A stretch of DNA of 21,997 nt from Atopobium sp. (GTDB lineage Bacteria > Actinomycetota > Coriobacteriia > Coriobacteriales > Atopobiaceae), in contig JABZGZ010000014.1 in assembly GCA_015259105.1 (NCBI GenBank), positions 1-21,997 on the forward strand. Direction: 5' to 3'. Below the pieces are notes generated by a model. It was not told the origin of the DNA, searched no databases, and saw nothing but the letters and a program-made list of their open reading frames with translations. Positions 1-7,259 of this stretch are shown here, piece by piece (the stretch's first letter is position 1; each line of letters starts with the position of its first letter). The position numbers were made by a program, and so were the translations under genes.

Positions 1-1394
1 CGACTGGACTCGGTCATGAAGGAGCCCTGGCCAACGCCAAACTTTACGCCGCCACGGCTGAATACCTTGTAGTCACCGTGGAAGACTTCTTCTGCAGTAC
101 GACCAGTGAGGTCTGCGCCAGCGTCAAACATTTGCTCAGAGTAGGCGTCGATGTCTTCTCCACAAATCTCTGCAAGCTTTTTACCAGCAACAATATCGCG
201 CTCAGTGCAGGTAGGGGAGCGGAATGCAAGGGTGTCGGAAAGAATTGCAGAGAGCATGAGGCCAGCAATATTCTTTGGAATCTCAATGCCGTACTCGTGG
301 TAGAGGCCATAGATGATGGTGCAGGTGCAGCCAACAGGGACGTTTCTAAAGGTAATTGGGTTAGAAGTCTCAATGGAGCCGATGCGGTGGTGATCAACAA
401 TCTCCATGATCTCGGCCTGCTCAAGACCATCAACTGCCTGAGTGCGCTCGTTGTGGTCAACAAGAATGACATGCTTCTTGCGAGGATTCAAAAGACCAGG
501 GCCGCTGATAAGACCAGCAAAAGTTCCGTTCTCGTTGATAACAGGGAAGAAGCGGTGCCTTGAGTTGGTCATTTCCTTACGAGCATCATCAATTGCGGTG
601 TTGACGCTGAACTTAAGGATGTCGTCAGTGAGCATCTTCTCACGTACAGGCATAGACATGATAAGCAGGCGAGCTACCTCAAAGGTGTCGCGTGGAGTGC
701 TGATAATAGCGCAATCACGCTTTTTAGCCAGGTCAATAACGTCCTGAGCAATTGGAGCATCACAAGAGACAATAAGGCAGGAAGCGCCGTGCTCAACTGC
801 GATAGTCTGGTTCTCATGGTTGCCAGCAACAACAATGATATCGCCAGCATCAACAATCTCTGAAAGAGCGGAAGCGCTGGTACCAACGCGAATATTGCCC
901 TGCTTAACAACGCCCTGAGGATCACCAAGAACTATGGTGCCACCAAGCGTAGAAACGATATTTGCATAGCTTGTCTTAGCCTTAGAGAGCAGGTTTGGCT
1001 CGGAAAGACTCATGTTTGCATTTGCAATATCTTTAACGGCAATCAGGCCAGTAAGCTCTTCTTCCTCATCAGTAACGCAAAGTGTATCAAGCTTGACGTC
1101 CTGCATAAGCTGCCAAGCAGCATAGAGGCTCATTCCAGCATCAACTTTTGGCTGAGCTTGAATTTCTGCATCTTTAATTTGAGGAGTAACCGTAGTAATA
1201 AGCTGCGGCTCTTCAAAGCCAAAGTGATTTAAAACAAAGGCGGTCTCACGGTTGAGTGAGCCAGCGCGACGAGCTTCATAGATAGGGTTATCAATCTGAT
1301 TTTTGAGATACGCATAAGAAATTGCAGCACAAATGCTGTCTGTATCTGGGTTCAAATGGCCAATGATATTTACTTTACGAATTGCTTCTGCCAT
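1..1394 (-). CDS. ppaC: Family II Mn-dependent inorganic pyrophosphatase with CBS-DRTGG-CBS insert (3' end outside window)
   Basis: Cytoplasmic enzyme that hydrolyses pyrophosphate to two phosphates. About 465 codons are visible and no stop is reached, so the protein continues off the left edge; family members with this insert are usually around 540-550 residues. Start ATG at 1394 has a strong ribosome binding site (GGGAGG). The N-terminus carries the DHH-family metal motif GHLNPDTDS at residues 12-20, and VDHHR at 333-337 is the second metal-binding signature. Between them lie a first CBS motif at about 75-128, a DRTGG-like domain at about 130-245 and a second CBS motif at about 250-305; in this family the insert binds adenine nucleotides and regulates activity. 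The subtype is therefore the nucleotide-regulated one, not the short housekeeping form. The gene is divergent from the MORN-protein gene across a 239 bp spacer in which I see no convincing paired promoter. Identification is secure; only the missing C-terminal DHHA2 end is unseen. Confidence 0.93.
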   Translation of the reverse strand, partial: MAEAIRKVNIIGHLNPDTDSICAAISYAYLKNQIDNPIYEARRAGSLNRETAFVLNHFGFEEPQLITTVTPQIKDAEIQAQPKVDAGMSLYAAWQLMQDVKLDTLCVTDEEEELTGLIAVKDIANANMSLSEPNLLSKAKTSYANIVSTLGGTIVLGDPQGVVKQGNIRVGTSASALSEIVDAGDIIVVAGNHENQTIAVEHGASCLIVSCDAPIAQDVIDLAKKRDCAIISTPRDTFEVARLLIMSMPVREKMLTDDILKFSVNTAIDDARKEMTNSRHRFFPVINENGTFAGLISGPGLLNPRKKHVILVDHNERTQAVDGLEQAEIMEIVDHHRIGSIETSNPITFRNVPVGCTCTIIYGLYHEYGIEIPKNIAGLMLSAILSDTLAFRSPTCTERDIVAGKKLAEICGEDIDAYSEQMFDAGADLTGRTAEEVFHGDYKVFSRGGVKFGVGQGSFMTESS

Positions 1395-1633
1395 CTTCGC
1401 CTCCCTGGTAATGTCGATGATGTAACTTTCTAATTAGAACACACTTTAGTAAGCACATTTTGTTTCTTTTTTAATACCACCTTGTAGTGTACCCCTCTCT
1501 CTTTTTACTTAGAACAGAAAATCGCAGAAAAACAGCGGGCGTACCTGTGAATCTGATAAATGTGTATAGGACAAATGACAATTCAAAAGTTGAAGGAAAT
1601 TAGTACAATGAAAGGGTTAACAAATCGATTGAA

Positions 1634-2452
1634 TTGGAATACCTAGTGAGTTCTCCTACGCGTTTTTCTGCTAAAAAAAGAAACGCTCGTCATATGGTTA
1701 AGGAAGCGCACGTCCCTGAGCCTTCATCTGAGGCAAGGGAAGTTGCACCTGTAGAAGCACCTCAGACTCCCGTAGGGAAGGCTGATACTTCGGCAAGTCC
1801 AGTGGCCTCTCTGCAGATTGCATCTGAGCAGCTTTCGTCTGCTTTTACGTCGTTTGCGCAGCGTAAGCCTGCAGAAGTGTCTGCTGCACAGCCTGCAGAA
1901 AAGTCTGCTACACAGCCCGCAGAAAAGTCTGCAGAAAACATGCGGTCTAAAGTTGCGCCAGAAAAAAAGAAGCGCCAGAAAACTCCTCTATCTGCACGCA
2001 AAAGCATTCGTGTGGAGAAGCGTCCTCGCAATCAAGCAGATCCGGAACCAGAGCAGCGTCATTCTCGCCCGGTGAGTGCGGGCAGAAGAAAGCTTGAGCT
2101 GGTAAGTGTCGTTGCAATTTTGGCGCTTGCGGTGCTCTCGATTGTTCTGGTTAACCGACCAAGTCAAAAAACGCTGGTATTCGGCGACAATCAGGTGACG
2201 TATACCGGCACTACCATTCAGGGAAAGATGAATGGTCAAGGCAAGATGACTTTTGAGAATGGCGATACCTACGAGGGAGAATTTGTCGACGGGTATTTCC
2301 AAGGTACGGGAACGTACACCTCAAAAGACGGCTGGACGTACGAAGGTCAGTTTGTAAAAGGCCAGGCAGACGGCCAAGGAAAGCTCACTACGCAAGACAA
2401 TATTGTGTACGAAGGAACTTTTAAGCAAGGGATTTATCAAAGTGCGAATTAA
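1634..2452 (+). CDS. Membrane-anchored MORN-repeat protein
   Basis: 272 residues from TTG 1634. Residues 1-150 are hydrophilic, rich in Ala/Pro/Glu/Lys and probably disordered, with a short duplicated unit (QPAEKSA at about 86-100). A single transmembrane helix lies at about 154-173, preceded by RRK (residues 151-153), so by the positive-inside rule the N-terminus is cytoplasmic and the C-terminus outside. Residues 190-267 are MORN repeats (YEGEFVDG, YEGQFVKG, YEGTFKQG with intervening GQGKMTF / GTGTYTS). MORN repeats form beta-hairpin arrays that bind lipids or proteins; no catalytic residue is seen. The start is uncertain: TTG 1634 and GTG 1646 are both in frame and neither has a good ribosome binding site; ATG 1694 is another option. 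The 3' end overlaps the acyltransferase gene, so the two are probably co-transcribed and may act together at the envelope. Function beyond that is not known. Confidence 0.8.
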   Translation: MEYLVSSPTRFSAKKRNARHMVKEAHVPEPSSEAREVAPVEAPQTPVGKADTSASPVASLQIASEQLSSAFTSFAQRKPAEVSAAQPAEKSATQPAEKSAENMRSKVAPEKKKRQKTPLSARKSIRVEKRPRNQADPEPEQRHSRPVSAGRRKLELVSVVAILALAVLSIVLVNRPSQKTLVFGDNQVTYTGTTIQGKMNGQGKMTFENGDTYEGEFVDGYFQGTGTYTSKDGWTYEGQFVKGQADGQGKLTTQDNIVYEGTFKQGIYQSAN

Positions 2453-4253
2453 ATGGTTTTCGCTTGTACGTATAACAGGACTTGTTTTAGTCCTCATATA
2501 TCACTTTTTTAAGGACGCGCTTCCAGGCGGCTTCATTGGCGTCGACGTATTCTTTACGTTCTCGGGCTATCTCATCACGGCTCTTTTGATTGACGAGTTT
2601 GCTCGCTTTAGATCCATCGACGTCATTGGGTTCCTACGCAGGCGTTTCTACAGAATTGTGCCGCCGCTTGTGTTTATGGTGCTGGTCTGTACGCCATTTC
2701 TTCTGCTTGTGCGTACCGAGTTCATTTCCGGTATTAAGTATCAGATTGCCGCAGCTCTTGGCTTTGTAACTAACTACTTTGAGATAGTTCTGGGCAACAG
2801 CTACGAGAATCAATTTGCTCCTCACGTGTATCTGCATACCTGGAGTCTTGCCGTTGAAATGCACTTTTATGTGCTCTGGGGTTTGTGCGCCTGGCTGCTT
2901 GCTTGCGTGAGTAAAACAATTAGAAGCTATAAGGTAAAGATCGCTGGAGCTTCCCTGGTGCTGTTGGTTGTTACTTACTTGGCGATGGCCACCGGAGCCC
3001 AAAACTCCACGAATCTTTCTATCCAGTATTTCTCGACGCAAACGCACGTGTTCCCCTTCTTTATCGGCGCGCTTTTATCGTGTGTTGCAGGAATTGCCCA
3101 GACAGGCGAGCTCTTTGACCAGCTCGAGCAGAAGCTTTCTACTCAGCTAACGCTTGTGGGCCTTGTGGCAAGCTGCGGCGTTCTTGTCTTCCTGAGCGTC
3201 TTCATGCACTTCGAGGATCTCTTCACGTACACCTTTGGTTTCCTTTTTGCCTCGCTCGCAGCAGCCGCAATGATTTTCTTTACTCGCATGTTGCATCAAA
3301 AAACCGAGGGCATCAAAGAGCCTGGCATCGTTTCTTTTGTGGCAGATACCAGCTACGGCGTGTATCTGTTCCACTGGCCTTTGTACATTATTTTTGCCGA
3401 GAAGGTCGATCCAGTCCTGGCTGCACTCCTAACCCTGGTACTTTCGTTTGTGTTTGCTAGTTGCTCGTTCTATGTGCTTGAGCCAGCGTTGGCAGGGAAG
3501 TCTCCAGAGATCTTCTCGCGCATCAAGCTGGATGGTCAGAAGGTTTTGCGAGGTACCGGCCTTGCGCTTATTCCTTTTGCTGTGGCCGTTGCCTATATTG
3601 CGCTAACCGCTCCACAGCTCAGCGATTTCCAGAACGATCTGCTGCTCAATGCTTCGTTGCAGGAGCAGAGCACCATGACCATGACTCGCAAGCATGCGGA
3701 TACCTCGCAGGCAAGCAACTACAACGTTGTTGAGGGAGTCACCTACATTGGCGATTCTGTTTCGCTGCGTGCTCGTTCTTACCTGCAGGATGCGCTGCCC
3801 GATGCTCAAATTGACGCTTCTGTTAGTAGAAACGTGGCGATGGGCGTAGATTTGCTGCAGTCCGCAATCGATAACAACACCCTCTACCAGGACGTTGTTG
3901 TTGCCCTGGGCACCAACCCTGTTGGCGGCTCCGATGCGGTTGATAAGATTGTGGACATGCTACCGCGCGGACATCGTCTGATTTTTGTCACTCCGTATGA
4001 CGGTAGAAACTCCGATCCAAATGCTGGTGCAAATGCCATCCGTGCTCATGAGCTTGAACTCGCTCAACAGTACGACTTCATTACCATTGCGGATTGGGCA
4101 CAGATTGCTCAGGATAATCCTGACATTTGGGCAGGTACTGACTACGTTCACTTTGGCTCTGATTCAGATTCCATTAATCGAGGCGGTACCCTGTACGCGC
4201 AGATGGTCAAAGATGCCGTAGATAAAGCAAATCAGGGCCACGTCAAACCTTAA
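2442..4253 (+). CDS. OatA-like membrane acyltransferase with C-terminal SGNH domain
   Basis: 603 residues from GTG 2442, chosen because AAGGGA (2427-2432) sits 9 nt upstream; a TTG at 2403 would add 13 residues. The N-terminal half is an acyltransferase-3 domain with about ten membrane helices: R10 and H21 (in IYHFF) in the first helix, the signature PGGFIGVDVFFTFSGYLIT, and HTWSLAVEMHFYVLWG. The extracytoplasmic C-terminal third is an SGNH/GDSL-type esterase fold: GDS with S439, GTN with N492, and DYVH with D567 and H570 as the likely Ser-Asp-His triad. This two-domain layout is that of OatA and related enzymes, where the membrane domain moves acetyl groups outward and the SGNH domain transfers them to a cell-wall glycan. 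Peptidoglycan is the likely acceptor, but another envelope glycan cannot be excluded. It overlaps the MORN gene by 11 bp, indicating translational coupling. Confidence 0.85.
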   Translation: MRIKWFSLVRITGLVLVLIYHFFKDALPGGFIGVDVFFTFSGYLITALLIDEFARFRSIDVIGFLRRRFYRIVPPLVFMVLVCTPFLLLVRTEFISGIKYQIAAALGFVTNYFEIVLGNSYENQFAPHVYLHTWSLAVEMHFYVLWGLCAWLLACVSKTIRSYKVKIAGASLVLLVVTYLAMATGAQNSTNLSIQYFSTQTHVFPFFIGALLSCVAGIAQTGELFDQLEQKLSTQLTLVGLVASCGVLVFLSVFMHFEDLFTYTFGFLFASLAAAAMIFFTRMLHQKTEGIKEPGIVSFVADTSYGVYLFHWPLYIIFAEKVDPVLAALLTLVLSFVFASCSFYVLEPALAGKSPEIFSRIKLDGQKVLRGTGLALIPFAVAVAYIALTAPQLSDFQNDLLLNASLQEQSTMTMTRKHADTSQASNYNVVEGVTYIGDSVSLRARSYLQDALPDAQIDASVSRNVAMGVDLLQSAIDNNTLYQDVVVALGTNPVGGSDAVDKIVDMLPRGHRLIFVTPYDGRNSDPNAGANAIRAHELELAQQYDFITIADWAQIAQDNPDIWAGTDYVHFGSDSDSINRGGTLYAQMVKDAVDKANQGHVKP

Positions 4254-4280
4254 TTCAGCTGCGTTTATCCGGGTCTACCT

Positions 4281-4325
4281 GCGCTTAGTTGCGTCCAGAT
4301 GCACCTAGCTGCGCCTAGCTGCGCC
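4281..4325. repeat. Degenerate 10-bp tandem repeat, about 4.5 copies
   Basis: Successive 10-bp units read gcgcttagtt, gcgtccagat, gcacctagct, gcgcctagct, then gcgcc. The period is exact and the consensus is about GCGCCTAGCT. It lies 28 bp after the acyltransferase stop codon, in non-coding DNA. No function can be assigned. Confidence 0.75.
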
Positions 4326-4578
4326 GTTATTTCCCCGGTCTGGTCGTGACGGTGTTCTTGCTGGTGACATATGGCGTGATTACGCTGGATATCTAGGAGA
4401 TTTGGACCCTTTGCGGTGAGTTGTTCGGCGCAAGTCGTCTGGTATGAGGCATCTGACACAAGCTATGATCAACGATTTATGGGATGATTCATTTCTGCGT
4501 ATAAACATGGTCTAATATACGGAATTATGAATATCATCATATAAATAATTTAACTACTGCTATTTTCAAGCCTTCAAC

Positions 4579-4603
4579 AACACACCTATGTCAGATAATC
4601 TGC
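4579..4603 (+). repeat. 25-bp repeat, copy 1 (direct)
   Basis: Begins AACACACCTATG and ends CAGATAATCTGC. The last part is a near-palindrome (CAGAT-A-ATCTG). It shares 22 of 25 positions with copy 2, which starts 41 bp later, and its reverse complement matches copy 3 with a single difference. Confidence 0.85.
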
Positions 4604-4619
4604 TAAATCCGGGGCGAAA

Positions 4620-4644
4620 AACACACCTAAGTCAAATAATCTGC
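4620..4644 (+). repeat. 25-bp repeat, copy 2 (direct)
   Basis: Begins AACACACCTAAG and ends CAAATAATCTGC. It is preceded by GCGAAA, which also precedes the unit in copy 3 when that is read on the other strand, so the conserved block is slightly longer than 25 bp for these two copies. Its CAGAT half-site is altered to CAAAT, breaking the internal palindrome. Confidence 0.85.
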
Positions 4645-4684
4645 AAGATATAGAGGTTTTGGGTGCAATGTATACGCTTTTTGA

Positions 4685-4709
4685 GCAGATTATCTGCCAT
4701 AGGTGTGTT
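4685..4709 (-). repeat. 25-bp repeat, copy 3 (inverted)
   Basis: On the minus strand it begins AACACACCTATG and ends GCAGATAATCTGC, with a perfect GCAGAT-N-ATCTGC palindrome. Facing copy 2 across 40 bp, and copy 1 across about 80 bp, it could form a long hairpin in RNA or single-stranded DNA, or give a set of paired protein-binding sites. Confidence 0.85.
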
Positions 4710-4873
4710 TTCGCATCCGTGTCTCGCACCCGCGCGCCTCGTGACGCGCTCGCGCACCCCGCAGCGCACCCGCGCGCCCTCTTTTCCAGCTTCTCTACTG
4801 TGGAGCCCCCGCAATATTTCATTAGAATGGACTATGTGAATATTTCATCTGACAGCCCCTTAAGGAGGAGCAC

Positions 4874-6553
4874 ATGGCAGAGTTTGTCTATCAGATGTAC
4901 AAAGCCCGCAAAGCTGTCGGCGAGAAGGTCATCCTTGATGACGTCACCGTCGGCGTATACCCTGGCGCAAAAATCGGCGTCGTGGGTCCAAACGGCATGG
5001 GAAAGTCCACCCTGCTCAAGGTCATTGCCGGTATGGAGGACGTCTCTAACGGCGAGGCAAAGCTTACCCCAGGTTACACCGTTGGCCTGCTCCAGCAGGA
5101 GCCGCCGCTGGATGAGACCAAAACGGTCAAGGAGAACATTGAGCTTGCCTTCGGTGATCTGCTTGCCAAGATTGCGCGCTTCAACGAGATTGGCGTTGAG
5201 ATGGGCAATCCTGACGCTGATTTTGACGCCCTGATGGCAGAGATGGGCCAGCTCCAGACTGAGATTGACGCAGCTAACGGTTGGGACCTGGACAGCCAGC
5301 TCTCTCAGGCAATGGACGCGCTCCAGTGCCCTGATCCAGACTCTCCCGTCACCCATCTCTCTGGTGGCGAGAAACGCCGTTTAGCCCTGTGTCGTCTGCT
5401 TCTCGAAGCTCCTGACTTGCTGCTTCTTGACGAGCCAACCAACCACCTTGATGCGGAGTCGGTGCTCTGGCTTGAGAAGTTCCTGCATGATTACCCCGGT
5501 GCTGTCATGGCCGTCACGCACGACCGTTACTTCCTTGACGACGTCGCTGAGTGGATCTGCGAGGTTGACCGCGGACAGCTCTATCCTTACGAGGGAAACT
5601 ACTCAACTTACCTGGAGAACAAGGCAGCACGCCTTGAGGCTCAGAACCAGCAGGACGCCAAGCGCGCAAAGAAAATGCGTGCTGAGCTGGAGTGGGTTCG
5701 TTCGTCTCCTAAGGCTCGCCAGGCAAAAAACCGCGCGCGTCTTGACCGCTATGAGCAGATGGAAGCAGAGGCTCGTGCATCCAAGAAACTCGACTTCACC
5801 GAGATCCAGATTCCTGTTGGTCCGCGTCTGGGTCAGAAGGTTCTGGAAGCCGACCACATCCACAAAGCCTTCGGCGACCGCGTTCTTATCGACGACCTCT
5901 CGTTTAGCCTGCCAAGAAACGGCATCGTTGGTGTGATTGGCCCTAACGGTGTTGGTAAGTCTACGCTGTTCAAGGCTATTGTTGGCCAGGAGGAGCTCAC
6001 TTCTGGCACGCTTGAGATTGGCGAGACGGTTCAAATTTCTTACGTTGACCAGCTCAGGCAGGGAATCGATCCAGATAAGACTATCTGGGAGGTTGTCTCC
6101 GACGGAAACGACTTTATCAAGGTGGGAGATACGGAGATTCCAAGCCGCGCCTATGTTGCCAGCTTTGGTTTCAAAGGACCTGACCAGCAGAAACGCGCTG
6201 GCGTCCTTTCTGGTGGCGAGAGGAACCGTCTAAACCTTGCCCTTACGCTTAAGCAGGGTGGAAACCTCCTGCTTCTGGACGAGCCTACCAACGACCTCGA
6301 TATTGAGACGCTGGAAAGCCTTGAGGATGCACTTGAGCGCTTCCCGGGATGCTCAGTGGTAACCAGCCACGACCGTTGGTTCTTGGACCGCATTGCTACG
6401 CACATCCTTGCGTGGGAGGGCGACGACGAGAACCCAGGCAAGTGGTTCTGGTTTGAGGGCAACTTTGAGGCTTACCAGGCCAATCGTATTGAGAGACTTG
6501 GCCAAGAGGCTGCTCGTCCTCACCGCATTCACCGCAAACTCACCCGCGACTAA
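4874..6553 (+). CDS. ettA: ABC-F ATPase EttA, energy-dependent translational throttle
   Basis: 559 residues, the usual EttA length. Start ATG 4874 follows a very strong AAGGAGGAG site. There are two ABC cassettes and no membrane segment: Walker A GPNGMGKST at 38-46 and GPNGVGKST at 356-364, signatures LSGGE at 162-166 and LSGGERNR from 445, and Walker B LLLLDEPTNHLD and LLLLDEPTNDLD. The EttA-type arm insertion (NPDADFDALMAEMGQLQ...) lies inside cassette 1, and a Lys/Arg-rich linker (about residues 255-305, WVRSSPKARQAKNRAR) contacts tRNA in the family. EttA binds the ribosomal E site and gates entry into elongation according to the ATP/ADP ratio. The start of the protein (YQMYKARKAVGEK) is typical of EttA and not of resistance ABC-F proteins. 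It is flanked by spacers and appears monocistronic. Confidence 0.95.
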   Translation: MAEFVYQMYKARKAVGEKVILDDVTVGVYPGAKIGVVGPNGMGKSTLLKVIAGMEDVSNGEAKLTPGYTVGLLQQEPPLDETKTVKENIELAFGDLLAKIARFNEIGVEMGNPDADFDALMAEMGQLQTEIDAANGWDLDSQLSQAMDALQCPDPDSPVTHLSGGEKRRLALCRLLLEAPDLLLLDEPTNHLDAESVLWLEKFLHDYPGAVMAVTHDRYFLDDVAEWICEVDRGQLYPYEGNYSTYLENKAARLEAQNQQDAKRAKKMRAELEWVRSSPKARQAKNRARLDRYEQMEAEARASKKLDFTEIQIPVGPRLGQKVLEADHIHKAFGDRVLIDDLSFSLPRNGIVGVIGPNGVGKSTLFKAIVGQEELTSGTLEIGETVQISYVDQLRQGIDPDKTIWEVVSDGNDFIKVGDTEIPSRAYVASFGFKGPDQQKRAGVLSGGERNRLNLALTLKQGGNLLLLDEPTNDLDIETLESLEDALERFPGCSVVTSHDRWFLDRIATHILAWEGDDENPGKWFWFEGNFEAYQANRIERLGQEAARPHRIHRKLTRD

Positions 6554-6590
6554 CGTATAGGTGGCGCAAGCGCAGCGCATTCAAATAGAA

Positions 6591-6615
6591 GATAAAAATA
6601 GTAACTATTTTTATC
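6591..6615. promoter_or_regulatory. Perfect 25-bp AT-rich palindrome upstream of ferritin
   Basis: GATAAAAATAGT - A - ACTATTTTTATC: 12-bp arms without mismatch around one central base. It lies 38 bp after the ettA stop and 113 bp before the ferritin start. The size and symmetry suit a dimeric regulator; an iron- or peroxide-responsive repressor would fit the gene, but the sequence is not a clear Fur, PerR or DtxR consensus. It has no GC core, so it would be a poor terminator. Confidence 0.5.
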
Positions 6616-6663
6616 ATTGAGATTTCGTGCAATCTGTTTAAGAGACTAACAACTGGGTATCAA

Positions 6664-6694
6664 AAATGAGAAGCCAAAGAGCTTCTCATTTTTT
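6664..6694 (+). terminator. Terminator-like hairpin directly upstream of the ferritin ribosome binding site
   Basis: Stem ATGAGAAGC / GCTTCTCAT with a six-base loop CAAAGA followed by six Ts. It has the form of a rho-independent terminator and may end ettA transcripts. Only about 20 nt separate its T-run from the ferritin Shine-Dalgarno region, which leaves no room for a promoter. The ferritin transcript must therefore start upstream and pass through this hairpin. Confidence 0.75.
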
Positions 6695-6728
6695 ATGAGA
6701 AAACATTGTTATGAGGAAAGAGAAGAAC

Positions 6729-7244
6729 ATGGCACTTGACACAAACGTTGGTAACATCCTTACTCAGCAGATCAACAAAGAGTTTTATTCCGCTTATCTG
6801 TATCTGACCTTTGCAGATTTCTATGAGGAGCAGGGCCTGAAGGGCTTTGCAAACTGGTATGTTATTCAGTCTCAGGAAGAGCTTGCTCACGCACGTATCC
6901 TTCGTCGCTACCTGCTTGATAACGATTGGACTCCAACCATGGAGGCAATCGCAAAGCCAGACCTTACCTTCTCCAAGGTAGTTGAGCCAATCAAGGCAGC
7001 GTACGAGCATGAGCAGTTCATTACCGCAAGCATTAACGAGTGCTATGCCGTTGCTCAGAAGGCAAACGATTTCCGCACTATGCAGCTGCTTGACTGGTAC
7101 GTTAAGGAGCAGGGTGAGGAAGAGGCAAATGCTTCCGATCTTCTCAAGGCAGTAGAGATCTTTGGTGGAGATCCAAAGAACCTGTATGACCTTGACCGCG
7201 AGAACGCCGCTCGCGTCTTTGTCGCACCAACTATGCCAATGTAG
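6729..7244 (+). CDS. ftnA: Ferritin (FtnA-type iron storage protein)
   Basis: 171 residues from ATG 6729; an in-frame ATG at 6711 would consume the AGGAAAGAGAAG ribosome binding site and is rejected. A four-helix ferritin, expected to form 24-mer shells that oxidise and store iron in the cytoplasm. The diiron ligands of bacterial FtnA are all present at +1 register: E18, E51, H54, E95, Q128 and E131, with Y25 nearby. The length and the EFYSAYLYL and QEELAHA motifs separate it from Dps (shorter) and from bacterioferritin (no haem Met context seen). The gene is preceded by a leader containing a palindrome and a terminator-like hairpin, so conditional expression is likely. It converges with the EamA gene, 15 bp away, and no terminator is seen between them. 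Confidence 0.93.
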   Translation: MALDTNVGNILTQQINKEFYSAYLYLTFADFYEEQGLKGFANWYVIQSQEELAHARILRRYLLDNDWTPTMEAIAKPDLTFSKVVEPIKAAYEHEQFITASINECYAVAQKANDFRTMQLLDWYVKEQGEEEANASDLLKAVEIFGGDPKNLYDLDRENAARVFVAPTMPM

Positions 7245-7259
7245 GCAGCAGCTTAGACG

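Larger units (their letters stand above)
4254..4873. other. 620 bp gene-free spacer upstream of ettA
   Basis: No supportable gene. Short open frames here have low-complexity translations, lack ribosome binding sites and run through the repeats. The spacer holds the 10-bp tandem repeat at 4281-4325, an AT-rich part at about 4490-4570, three copies of a 25-bp repeat between 4579 and 4709, and a conspicuously GC-rich patch at about 4724-4786 (cgcacccgcgcgcc-type runs). No rho-independent terminator for the acyltransferase gene was found. Confidence 0.7.

Noticed and set aside
78..563. Plus-strand open frame of 161 codons
   Set aside because: It is antisense to the pyrophosphatase, whose metal motifs and CBS domains are unmistakable on the minus strand; no ribosome binding site or recognisable protein.
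4579..4709. CRISPR array
   Set aside because: Only three copies, one inverted, spacing unequal (16 and 40 bp between units), and no cas gene.
4659..5234. Plus-strand open frame of 191 codons
   Set aside because: It crosses the GC-rich patch and the 5' part of ettA in another frame; translation is low-complexity and Arg/Ser-rich.
6591..6615. Perfect palindrome as the ettA terminator
   Set aside because: The stem is almost wholly A-T and is not followed by a T-run; the hairpin at 6664-6694 is the better terminator.
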